Below are positions 51,661 through 59,091 of a DNA stretch of 64,000 nucleotides, one piece after another. Positions within the stretch are counted from its first letter, which is position 1, and each line of letters begins with the position of its first letter. The stretch comes from an uncultured Eubacteriales bacterium. Lineage in GTDB: Bacteria > Bacillota > Clostridia > Oscillospirales > Acutalibacteraceae. The position numbers and the translations under genes were made by a program. Location of the stretch: assembly GCA_900315605.1 (NCBI GenBank), contig OMZU01000005.1:1-64000 (forward strand). Direction: 5' to 3'. Below the pieces are notes generated by a model that worked only from the letters and a program-made list of their open reading frames with translations, was not told where the DNA came from and made no database searches.

Positions 51661-52971
51661 ATGGGCTTGTTTACAAGCATATTTAGGTCGCGCGACAGAC
51701 CTAAAAACCTATCCGGCGGAACCTCATTCTTTATGGGCAGTTCCTCATCGGGCAAAGTGGTAACGGAACGCTCCGCAATGCAAATGACAGCGGTTTACGC
51801 TTGCGTCCGTATTCTGTCAGAAGCGATTGCCGGACTGCCGCTTCACCTCTACAAATACACCTCGGACGGCGGCAAAGAAAAAGCCATCAACCACCCGTTG
51901 TACCAACTGCTCCACGATGAACCAAATCCCGAAATGAGTTCATTCGTTTTCAGGGAAACGCTCATGACACACCTTTTGTTATGGGGCAACGCCTACGCAC
52001 AGATAATCAGGAACGGCAAAGGTGACGTCATTGCTTTATATCCGCTGATGCCGAACAGAATGCGCGTTGACCGCGATGATAAAGGTCAGTTGTATTACAC
52101 TTACAATCGCGTGTTTGACGAGGCATTAAAGGACAAATCAATGACGGTCGTACTGAAACCGTATGATGTTCTGCATATCCCCGGCTTGGGCTTCGACGGA
52201 TTAGTCGGCTATTCGCCAATAGCGATGGCAAAAAATGCTATCGGTCTGGCAATCGCCACCGAGGAGTACGGCGCTAAGTTCTTCGCAAACGGCGCGGCAC
52301 CGAGCGGTGTTCTTGAACATCCGAGTACACTGAAAAATCCCGAAAAGCTGCGTGAAGCGTGGCAGTCGCAGTTTGGCGGCAGTCAGAACTCTAACCGCAT
52401 AGCAGTTTTGGAGGAAGGACTGAAATACACACCAATCTCCATATCGCCGGAACAAGCGCAGTTCCTCGAAACACGAAAATTTCAAATCAATGAGATCGCT
52501 CGAATTTTCAGAGTCCCGCCTCATATGGTCGGCGACCTTGAGAAGTCGAGTTTTTCTAATATTGAACAGCAGTCGCTTGAGTTCGTAAAATACACGCTCG
52601 ACCCTTGGGTAGTCCGTTGGGAGCAGAACCTGCAACGTATTCTTTTGAATCCCGATGAAAAGAAGGATTACTTCTTCAAATTCAATGTTGACGGTCTGCT
52701 GCGCGGCGACTACGCAAGCCGCATGACGGGTTACGCTACGGCGCGTCAAAACGGCTGGATGTCGGCGAACGATATCCGAGAACTTGAAAATCTCGACCGT
52801 ATCCCGACCGAACTCGGAGGCGACCTTTACCTTATCAACGGCAATATGCTGCCCATGCAGAACGCAGGCGCGTTTGCCGACAACAATACTACAGAAACGG
52901 AGGAAGATTCCAATGAAAGCACAGAAGTTTTGGAAGTGGAAGAATCAGTCGGAAGAAGAACCGTCCGCTGA
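51661..52971 (+). CDS. Portal protein (HK97 family)
   Basis: 436 aa. SAMQMTAVYACVRILSEAIAGLPLHLY near residue 37 and GLVGYSPIAMAKNAIGLA near 180. RKFQINEIARIFRVPPHMVGDLE near 280 is the classic HK97-type portal stretch, and ends with the acidic Thr/Glu-rich tail. Forms the dodecameric DNA entry ring. The last 59 bases overlap the protease gene. AGGAGG before the ATG. Confidence 0.95.
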   Translation: MGLFTSIFRSRDRPKNLSGGTSFFMGSSSSGKVVTERSAMQMTAVYACVRILSEAIAGLPLHLYKYTSDGGKEKAINHPLYQLLHDEPNPEMSSFVFRETLMTHLLLWGNAYAQIIRNGKGDVIALYPLMPNRMRVDRDDKGQLYYTYNRVFDEALKDKSMTVVLKPYDVLHIPGLGFDGLVGYSPIAMAKNAIGLAIATEEYGAKFFANGAAPSGVLEHPSTLKNPEKLREAWQSQFGGSQNSNRIAVLEEGLKYTPISISPEQAQFLETRKFQINEIARIFRVPPHMVGDLEKSSFSNIEQQSLEFVKYTLDPWVVRWEQNLQRILLNPDEKKDYFFKFNVDGLLRGDYASRMTGYATARQNGWMSANDIRELENLDRIPTELGGDLYLINGNMLPMQNAGAFADNNTTETEEDSNESTEVLEVEESVGRRTVR

Positions 52972-53629
52972 ACGTGTGCTTGAGTTCTACGGCACTATCG
53001 CCGAGGAAAGCTGGTATGACGATGATATCACCCCGGCAATGTTCAAAGAAGAACTGTTTGCCGGCAGCGGTCCCATTACCATCTGGATTTCCTCGCCCGG
53101 CGGCGACTGCATTGCAGCAAGCCAGATCTATTCCATGCTGATGGACTACAAGGGAGATATCACAGTCAAGATTGACGGCATCGCGGCATCGGCGGCATCG
53201 GTGATTGCCATGGCCGGCACAAAGGTTCTGATGGCTCCCACAGCGGTAATGATGGTTCATAACCCGGCAACGATGGCGTTCGGTGATCACGTTGAGATGG
53301 AAAAGGCAATTGAGATGCTCTCGGAAGTTAAAGAAAGCATCATCAACGCTTATGAAATCAAAACAGGGCTGCCGCGCAAACAGCTCGCCAAGATGATGGA
53401 TAACACCACTTGGATGAACGCTAACAAAGCTGTCGAGTTCGGTTTTGCCGATGACATTCTGACAGACGAAAAACGCAATCCCGATACCAATGAAGGGTAT
53501 GAGTTCGAGGCTTCGGCTGTGGAACGTACCCTTATCAATAAGATTTCAAACAAAATGAAATCAAAATCGAACACAACCGGGCGCCGGGTAGATGACCTTA
53601 AAGCGTCCCTTTACAAAAAACTGCTTTAA
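52913..53629 (+). CDS. ClpP-like head maturation protease
   Basis: 238 aa from ATG 52913 (GGAGG 8 bases upstream, inside the portal gene). ClpP fold: ISSPGGDCIAASQIYSML, catalytic Ser in GIAASAASVIAMAG, catalytic His in MMVHNPAT. Cleaves the capsid scaffold region during head assembly. The C-terminal ~40 residues are basic and disordered. In the normal place between portal and capsid. Confidence 0.94.
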   Translation: MKAQKFWKWKNQSEEEPSAERVLEFYGTIAEESWYDDDITPAMFKEELFAGSGPITIWISSPGGDCIAASQIYSMLMDYKGDITVKIDGIAASAASVIAMAGTKVLMAPTAVMMVHNPATMAFGDHVEMEKAIEMLSEVKESIINAYEIKTGLPRKQLAKMMDNTTWMNANKAVEFGFADDILTDEKRNPDTNEGYEFEASAVERTLINKISNKMKSKSNTTGRRVDDLKASLYKKLL

Positions 53630-53646
53630 TACAGGAGGATTTGATT

Positions 53647-54825
53647 ATGACAATTACTGAACTCAGAAACAAAAGAGCAAAGCTGTGGAATACGATGGAA
53701 GGTTTCCTCGACACCCACAGAAACAGCATGGGTGTTCTCTCCGCTGAGGACGATAACACCTACTCCAATATGGAGCGCGACCTCGACAGTCTTACCAATG
53801 AAATCAAGCGTATGGAGCGCCGTGAGGCAATCGAAACGGAACTGAACAAGCCCGTCAATCAGCCGCTCACTTCTGCTCCTTCCGGTGCTGAGATGCCCAA
53901 GAGCGGACGCGCCTCCAACGAATACAAGGAAGATTTTGACCGTCATCTGCGCGGCAAGGTTCTCGTTCACAACGTGCTGTCCGAGGGCACCGATGCCGAT
54001 GGCGGCTATCTCGTGCCGGAAGATTTTGAGCGTGACATCGTTACCGCGCTCGAGGAGGAGAACGTGATCCGTTCCCTCGCAAAGGTTATCACAACTCAGC
54101 ACGAGCGCAAGATTCCCGTTGCTACGGGTCACTCCACCGCGCAGTGGACTGCCGAAAACGCTGCTTACACCGAGAGCAACCCCACCTTCGGTCAGAAACA
54201 GATCGATGCTTTCAAGCTGACTGATCTCTGCCGTGTGAGCGTTGAACTCCTGCAGGATTCCGCTTTTGACATCGAGGACTACCTTATGAAGGAATTTGCC
54301 CGCGCTTTCGGTATTGCCGAGGAGCAGGCTTTCTGCGTTGGCACCGGCGTTAATCAGCCCACAGGTATTTTTACCGCAAACGGCGGTCAGGTCGGCGTCA
54401 CCGCTGCTTCTTCTACCGCGATCACCGCTGATGAACTTATCAGCCTTGTATATTCGCTGAAATCGCCCTACCGCAGAAACGCGAAGTTCCTGCTGAACGA
54501 TGCCACCATCTCCATTATTCGCAAGCTGAAGGACGGCAACGGCGCTTATCTCTGGCAGCCCTCCGTTCAGGCCGGTCAGCCCGACAGACTGCTTGGCTAT
54601 GAGATTTACACTTCTCCGTATGTTCCCACCGTTGCCGCAGGCGCTCTTGCGATCGCGTTCGGTGATTTCAAGAACTACTGGATCGGTGACCGCGCAGGTC
54701 GTACCGTGCAGCGCCTTAACGAACTGTACGCCACCAACGGTCAGATCGGTTACGTTTCGACCGAGCGTGTAGATGGCAAGGTTATCCTTCCCGAAGGCAT
54801 TAAGCTGTTTAAGATGAAGCCTTAA
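53647..54825 (+). CDS. Major capsid protein (HK97 fold)
   Basis: 392 aa from ATG 53647 (GGAGG 8 bases upstream; TTG 53641 is too close). N-terminal coiled-coil scaffold (about 1-80), which the protease would remove. Then the mature HK97 fold with GTDADGGYLVPEDFERDIV, RKIPVATGHSTAQWTAENA, AFGIAEEQAFCVGTG and ALAIAFGDFKNYWIGDR. Highly expressed type of codon use. Confidence 0.96.
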   Translation: MTITELRNKRAKLWNTMEGFLDTHRNSMGVLSAEDDNTYSNMERDLDSLTNEIKRMERREAIETELNKPVNQPLTSAPSGAEMPKSGRASNEYKEDFDRHLRGKVLVHNVLSEGTDADGGYLVPEDFERDIVTALEEENVIRSLAKVITTQHERKIPVATGHSTAQWTAENAAYTESNPTFGQKQIDAFKLTDLCRVSVELLQDSAFDIEDYLMKEFARAFGIAEEQAFCVGTGVNQPTGIFTANGGQVGVTAASSTAITADELISLVYSLKSPYRRNAKFLLNDATISIIRKLKDGNGAYLWQPSVQAGQPDRLLGYEIYTSPYVPTVAAGALAIAFGDFKNYWIGDRAGRTVQRLNELYATNGQIGYVSTERVDGKVILPEGIKLFKMKP

Positions 54826-54858
54826 GGCATAGCAGGAAATATCTAAGGAGGCAGCGTG

Positions 54859-55170
54859 ATGGACACTCTGTTAGAGAAAGTAAAAGCAAATTTAATACTG
54901 GAACATTCCGTTGATGACGCGCTTTTGGAAATGTACATCACGGTTGCCGTTTCCTATGCAGAGAGCTATCAGCATATTTCGGAAGGCTACTACAGTGAGC
55001 ATACAATGCCGGCTACTACCCAGCAGGCAGTCATTATGCTTGCAAGCCATTTCTATGAGTCGCGTGACGGTTCCACAGGAGGTTTTTTCGCAGACAATGT
55101 TCAAGCCGGTGAGCAGGTTTTCAAAACAGTCAATCTGCTCTTGCGGCTTGACCGCGATTGGAAGGTGTAA
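54859..55170 (+). CDS. Head-tail connector (gp6-like)
   Basis: 103 aa from ATG 54859 (AAGGAGG upstream). DALLEMYITVAVSYAESYQH, MPATTQQAVIMLASHFYESRDG, LLLRLDRDWKV. The short helical layout matches the gp6-like connectors that bind under the portal. The next gene starts within 3 bases. Confidence 0.87.
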   Translation: MDTLLEKVKANLILEHSVDDALLEMYITVAVSYAESYQHISEGYYSEHTMPATTQQAVIMLASHFYESRDGSTGGFFADNVQAGEQVFKTVNLLLRLDRDWKV

Positions 55171-55172
55171 CG

Positions 55173-55508
55173 ATGAGTTACGGAAAAATGAATGGATTTG
55201 CTTTAATCAAGCAACTGTATAAACAGAAAGACGCGGACGGCTTCACAAAGGACGCGGAGTTGATTCTCGCTAAGGTCAGATGTTACCGCGAAGGTCGGCA
55301 CGGCAGCGCACGGTGGGCAAACCTCTCCACCTTTACGCAGGCTACCGACCTGTTCCGTATCAGGGTAATTCCCGATGTGATTGTTACCCCTGACCTTTAT
55401 CTTGATTATCAAGGTGAGCGTTTCAAAATTGTTTCGGTCGAGAACGTTTGCGGTCGCGGTATGTATCTTGAAATACTCGCTGAAAAGGTCGTGAGCAACG
55501 TTGGCTAA
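55173..55508 (+). CDS. Head closure/head-tail joining protein
   Basis: 111 aa from ATG 55173. FTKDAELILAKVRCYREGRHGS, TDLFRIRVIPDVIVTPDLYLDY and RFKIVSVENVCGRGMYLEI are the pattern of the phage head-tail joining family (SPP1 gp16-like). Overlaps the next gene by 8 bases. Confidence 0.88.
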   Translation: MSYGKMNGFALIKQLYKQKDADGFTKDAELILAKVRCYREGRHGSARWANLSTFTQATDLFRIRVIPDVIVTPDLYLDYQGERFKIVSVENVCGRGMYLEILAEKVVSNVG

Positions 55509-55932
55509 GGTTCAAGTGAAGATGCCTGACGAGTTCCTTGAGAAGATTTCAAAACTCGGAAAGCATACCGATGAAATAACCGGAAAAGCGCTGCGTTCCG
55601 GTGCTGAGGTGGTTCTCGGAAACTTCCAAGCAAATCTCAGCGGCGTGATCGGAACCGGCACTAAGTACGAAAGCCGTTCCACAGGTGAGCTGGAACGCTC
55701 CCTCGGCATCACGTCAGTCAGGATTGATAAAAACGGCAATCACGATATCAAAGTCGGTTTTGCTGAGCCGCGTTCCGATGGCGACAGCAACGCCAAGATT
55801 GCGAACATTATCGAATACGGAAAGCACAATCAACCGGCGCGTCCTTTTCTCAAGCCTACAAAAACATCATCGCGCAAGCCGTGCAAGGAAGCGATGATAC
55901 GAACATTTGAAGAGGAGATTAAAAAGCTATGA
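55501..55932 (+). CDS. HK97 gp10-like tail component
   Basis: 143 aa, TTG start at 55501 inside the previous gene. LEKISKLGKHTDEITGKAL, SGAEVVLGNFQANLSG, TGELERSLGITSVR, and ANIIEYGKHNQPARPFLKP, the usual end of HK97 gp10 proteins. Takes part in tail terminator or neck assembly. Confidence 0.88.
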   Translation: MAKVQVKMPDEFLEKISKLGKHTDEITGKALRSGAEVVLGNFQANLSGVIGTGTKYESRSTGELERSLGITSVRIDKNGNHDIKVGFAEPRSDGDSNAKIANIIEYGKHNQPARPFLKPTKTSSRKPCKEAMIRTFEEEIKKL

Positions 55933-56294
55933 GTTTTTTTAGCGAAATCCACGCTATTCTTTCACCAATCGGCGTGCCAATGGAAACAGGAGTTTTTTCA
56001 GACAAGGCTCCCGATGAATATATCGTGGTAGTTCCTCTCACAGAAGAATTTGAATATTTCGCGGATAATCAGCCGCAGGTCGATGTCCACGAGTTACGGA
56101 TTTCCATTTACACAAAGGGTAATTATACAAAGCTGAAAAACGCTGTCGTAAAGGCGTTTATAGATGCCGAGTACACGATTACCGACAGACAATATCTCGG
56201 CTACGAAGCCGATACGGGCTATCACCACTACAATGTGGATGTAGCGAATTACTACGAAACGGAGGATTTATTCTATGGCAACAATCGGTCTTGA
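55929..56294 (+). CDS. Tail completion protein (DUF3168-type)
   Basis: 121 aa, start overlapping the gp10 stop by 4 bases. FSEIHAILSPIGVPMETGVF, YIVVVPLTEEFEYFADNQ, ELRISIYTKGNYTKL, YHHYNVDVANYYE. The position between gp10 and the major tail protein and the size fit the tail terminator or completion proteins. The family call is by position and shape. Confidence 0.75.
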   Translation: MSFFSEIHAILSPIGVPMETGVFSDKAPDEYIVVVPLTEEFEYFADNQPQVDVHELRISIYTKGNYTKLKNAVVKAFIDAEYTITDRQYLGYEADTGYHHYNVDVANYYETEDLFYGNNRS

Positions 56295-56868
56295 CAAACT
56301 TTACTATGCTCCAATTACCGAGAACGCTAACGGCGAGGAAACCTACGGCACACCCGTTCAGCTTGCCAAAGCGATCTCCGCAGACCTTTCTGTGGAATTG
56401 GCTGAGGCTACGCTTTACGCTGATGACGGTGCGTCTGAGGTCGTTAAGGAGTTCAAAAGCGGAACGCTCTCCCTCGGCGTTGATGATATAGGAGCGTCAG
56501 TCGCTGCGGCACTCACAGGCGTCACCATCGACAGAAACAAGGTCATTATTTCAACGAGCGAGGACTCGACCGCTCCTGTGGCTGTCGGATTCAGGGCAAA
56601 ACGCGCCAACGGCAAGTACAGGTATTTCTGGCTCTACCGCGTAAAGTTCGGCATTCCGGCAACGAACCTCGCCACAAAGGGCGACAGCATTACCTTCAAT
56701 ACCCCGACCATTGAGGGTACGGTAATGAGGAGAAACAAAGAGGACAGCAACGGCAACCACCCGTGGAAAGCCGAGGTCACTGATGGCGATACGGGCGTCA
56801 GCGCGTCAACTATTAACGGTTGGTACAGTGCGGTTTACGAACCGTCCTATACCGCGTCAAGCAATTAA
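56275..56868 (+). CDS. Major tail protein
   Basis: 197 aa. IGLDKLYYAPITENANGEETYG, ISADLSVELAEATLYADDGA, FKSGTLSLGVDDIG, RYFWLYRVKFGIPATNL and an Ig-like end. This is the tail-tube protein pattern of Clostridia siphoviruses. Its start overlaps the previous gene by 20 bases. GGAGG before the ATG. Confidence 0.92.
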   Translation: MATIGLDKLYYAPITENANGEETYGTPVQLAKAISADLSVELAEATLYADDGASEVVKEFKSGTLSLGVDDIGASVAAALTGVTIDRNKVIISTSEDSTAPVAVGFRAKRANGKYRYFWLYRVKFGIPATNLATKGDSITFNTPTIEGTVMRRNKEDSNGNHPWKAEVTDGDTGVSASTINGWYSAVYEPSYTASSN

Positions 56869-56880
56869 CGGAGGTACATT

Positions 56881-57264
56881 ATGGCTAACGAACGCAGTTC
56901 TATTATCAATATCGGTGGTGTGGAGCACGAACTTCTGCTCACCACCAAAGCAACCAAGGAAATCGCCGGACGTTACGGCGGCTTGGAGAACCTCGGCGAT
57001 AAGCTGATGTCCTCGGACAATTTTGAGCAAGCCCTCGGCGAAATCATCTGGCTTATCACGCTCCTTGCCAACCAAAGCATTTTGATTTATAACATCAAAA
57101 ACAAGGCAGCACCCAAAGATTTGCTTACTGAAGAAGAAGTCGAAATCCTCACAACGCCGCACGACCTGACCGAATACAAGTCAGCTATTACCGAGGCGTT
57201 GTTCAAAGGCACACAGCGTAACGTAGAAAGCGAGACTGACTCAAAAAACGCGACAGTCGAGTAA
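56881..57264 (+). CDS. Tail assembly chaperone, short form (gpG-like)
   Basis: 127 aa. IINIGGVEHELLLTTKATKEI, RYGGLENLGDKLMS, ALGEIIWLITLLANQSIL. This matches the first tail assembly chaperone found between tail tube and tape measure. Near its 3' end the in-frame heptamer A-AAA-AAC (57243-57249) allows a -1 shift into a longer fusion. GGAGG before the ATG. Confidence 0.88.
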   Translation: MANERSSIINIGGVEHELLLTTKATKEIAGRYGGLENLGDKLMSSDNFEQALGEIIWLITLLANQSILIYNIKNKAAPKDLLTEEEVEILTTPHDLTEYKSAITEALFKGTQRNVESETDSKNATVE

Positions 57265-57452
57265 ACTATTCTGAATTGTTTACTCGACTCCTTTACTATG
57301 GCATAGCCCACCTTCATCTTTCTCAAGACGAGGTGTGGCTAATGCCGTTTGGCTTGCTGCTCGACCTCGTTGAATGTCACAAACATTATCACGGAATGGC
57401 AAAGCCCAAACGTGATATCTTTATTGACGATATTATCCCTGAAGGCATTTAG
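57243..57452 (+). CDS. Tail assembly chaperone extension by -1 frameshift (gpGT-like)
   Basis: After the slip at A-AAA-AAC the -1 frame reads KKRDSRVNYSELFTRL ... GIAHLHLSQDEVWLMPFG, LLLDLVECHKHYHGMAKP, and stops at TAG 57450-57452. It adds 69 residues (including the two re-read at the slip) to the chaperone. The extension has no ATG with a ribosome binding site at its beginning, which supports production by frameshift, as known for lambda G/GT and relatives. Confidence 0.88.
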   Translation, partial: KKRDSRVNYSELFTRLLYYGIAHLHLSQDEVWLMPFGLLLDLVECHKHYHGMAKPKRDIFIDDIIPEGI

Positions 57453-57521
57453 CGTCTTGTGGACATTTATTAGTTTTTGTGTTATTATATAGGCATATCA
57501 CGCAAAGGAAGAGGTTTCCCT

Positions 57522-57974
57522 ATGAACACAGATAATTTTAATAGCATCCGGGATGAGTATATAAATGCGAGATCCAAACAAAGAAATAAAATCGTTAACT
57601 TGCTCGAAAAGAATAATTTTACTGTTATCACAAGAGGCACTGCCGGAACAGGAAGAAAAAATTATAAGGGTGGCGGCAAATATGATCCTCCTCACGATCT
57701 ACGTCACCACAAATGGATTGAAGCAAACAAAAATGGAGTAAATTTTCTTATTAGCCTTAATCCCTACGAAGTCGATTCTAACTCTGGCAATCCGCATCAT
57801 TTATATGACCGTATTGGAGTACAAGCATACTTGGGTAATAATGATGAAACCAATATTCGTACAGCTATGATAATCACAAAATGGTCTCTTCCGATAGATG
57901 AAGATAACGGCAAGGAACTAATCGATTTTTTAGAAAAGCTAATCAAAATGTTTCAAGTATGGGGTAGTCAATAA
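57522..57974 (+). CDS. Accessory gene inserted in the tail operon (part A)
   Basis: 150 aa from ATG 57522 (AGGAAGAGG upstream). NLLEKNNFTVITRGTAGTGRK, GGGKYDPPHDLRHHKWIEANK, NPYEVDSNSGNPHHLYDRIG. More AT-rich than the flanking tail genes and placed where the tape measure gene normally follows at once, so it looks like a cargo gene (moron). Not recognised. The downstream ORF continues in the same frame directly after its TAA stop. Confidence 0.6.
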   Translation: MNTDNFNSIRDEYINARSKQRNKIVNLLEKNNFTVITRGTAGTGRKNYKGGGKYDPPHDLRHHKWIEANKNGVNFLISLNPYEVDSNSGNPHHLYDRIGVQAYLGNNDETNIRTAMIITKWSLPIDEDNGKELIDFLEKLIKMFQVWGSQ

Positions 57975-58367
57975 TACTTCAAAAAAGTGTATTCTGCCAC
58001 AGAAATCAGAAACATATTGAGAAATGCTATAACAAAAGCATCTCGAAGATATGGATTCAACCGTTGTGAGGATTCCACGCGGGTAATCACTATAAAAATG
58101 ATTGATCGCTGGCATTCTCTCATAGAACACAGTTGTGATTTCGCAATTGTTTACGGCAATCAGTATATTCGGTTCAACAAGGAACATCAAACGTATATAT
58201 GGGCGAATCAATCTAAAGGATATAAGGGCATCGAAAAGAAAGCCGATATCCTTAAAAATCACGGAAACAAAAAGTATTGGCAAGAAGTCAGAGATGTATA
58301 TATCGACAAAAAAACTTCAATACCGATCCCGATATACACTCTCGCTCTATATATGCAGAAACCATAA
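57975..58367 (+). CDS. Accessory gene inserted in the tail operon (part B)
   Basis: Open from 57975, in frame with part A across TAA 57972-57974. The first usable start is GTG 57987, with no ribosome binding site. VYSATEIRNILRNAITKASRRYG, TIKMIDRWHSLIEHSCDFAIVYG, KADILKNHGNKKYWQEV. Either the second half of a gene split by a nonsense codon, or a coupled partner. AT-rich like part A. Function unknown. Confidence 0.5.
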   Translation, partial: YFKKVYSATEIRNILRNAITKASRRYGFNRCEDSTRVITIKMIDRWHSLIEHSCDFAIVYGNQYIRFNKEHQTYIWANQSKGYKGIEKKADILKNHGNKKYWQEVRDVYIDKKTSIPIPIYTLALYMQKP

Positions 58368-58470
58368 ACGAGGTATATACGCGTTTTCAAAACGACAAAC
58401 AATAAAACTATTCACATTAAAGGCATCACAGAAATGTGGTGTCTTTTCTTATGCCTTATTGGAGGTAACT

Positions 58471-58674
58471 ATGATAACAAACGCAAATCCGGCAGTTGTT
58501 CTGCCGGGCATTCAAAACGTAATGACAGCCGAGTTATACGGCTTATCAACTGACACAAAACACACATTGGAAATCCCGAACGGCTCTGTATTTATCGAGA
58601 TTGACACCGGTAACGTACTATTCTTCAACGGTAGCACCAGCACGTGGGTTAGCACTAACAATTCGGAGGCGTAG
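58471..58674 (+). CDS. Small tail-region protein
   Basis: 67 aa, GGAGG before the ATG. AELYGLSTDTKHTLEIPNG, SVFIEIDTGNVLFFNGST. The IPNGS...IDTG...W pattern is common in small proteins of phage tail regions. Function unknown. A hairpin-free 100-base gap with ATP/T-rich sequence separates it from part B. Confidence 0.68.
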   Translation: MITNANPAVVLPGIQNVMTAELYGLSTDTKHTLEIPNGSVFIEIDTGNVLFFNGSTSTWVSTNNSEA

Positions 58675-58677
58675 CTT

Positions 58678-58851
58678 ATGGATGTAGTAAGTTATCTGCT
58701 GGCAAAAGCCGGAGGCGGTTCCACCACACCAAGCGAGTCCGTGAGCTGCGCCGGTGTTCTAACCCTCACTATGATAGATACTGAACCCGTTGCTGTAACG
58801 GAAGATATGCTTTCGGAAGTTACTGTAATCGAATTGAATGGAGGGATATAG
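58678..58851 (+). CDS. 57-aa tail-region protein
   Basis: ATG 58678, 3 bases after the previous stop; GGAGG at the end of the previous gene. MDVVSYLLAKAGGGSTT, CAGVLTLTMIDTEPVAV, MLSEVTVIELNGGI. The phrase DVVSYLLAKA is typical of small phage tail proteins. Function unknown. Confidence 0.65.
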   Translation: MDVVSYLLAKAGGGSTTPSESVSCAGVLTLTMIDTEPVAVTEDMLSEVTVIELNGGI

Positions 58852-58852
58852 T

Positions 58853-59074
58853 ATGGCTGGATCACCCGAAGGTGAGGAACGAGTATTAATTATTCCTGCC
58901 GCAACAGACACAAATACCAAAATACTGTTTATTATAAAAAACGTTGATGAGTCTCTCCATATTAAAGACCCAAACGAAAAAATAATAGTTCAAATCAATT
59001 CAACTCGAATGATGACAATTCTCATGTATAACACCGGAACAGCATGGCGCTGTGTTGAGTTGCTTGAAATGTAG
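58853..59074 (+). CDS. 73-aa tail-region protein
   Basis: Start ATG 58853 (GGAGGG 7 bases upstream; ATG 58838 overlaps that site). RVLIIPAATDTNTKILFII, DPNEKIIVQINSTRMMTIL. Beta-rich, family not recognised. Followed by the tape measure gene. Confidence 0.6.
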   Translation: MAGSPEGEERVLIIPAATDTNTKILFIIKNVDESLHIKDPNEKIIVQINSTRMMTILMYNTGTAWRCVELLEM

Positions 59075-59091
59075 TTAGGAGGTGAGCGTGT

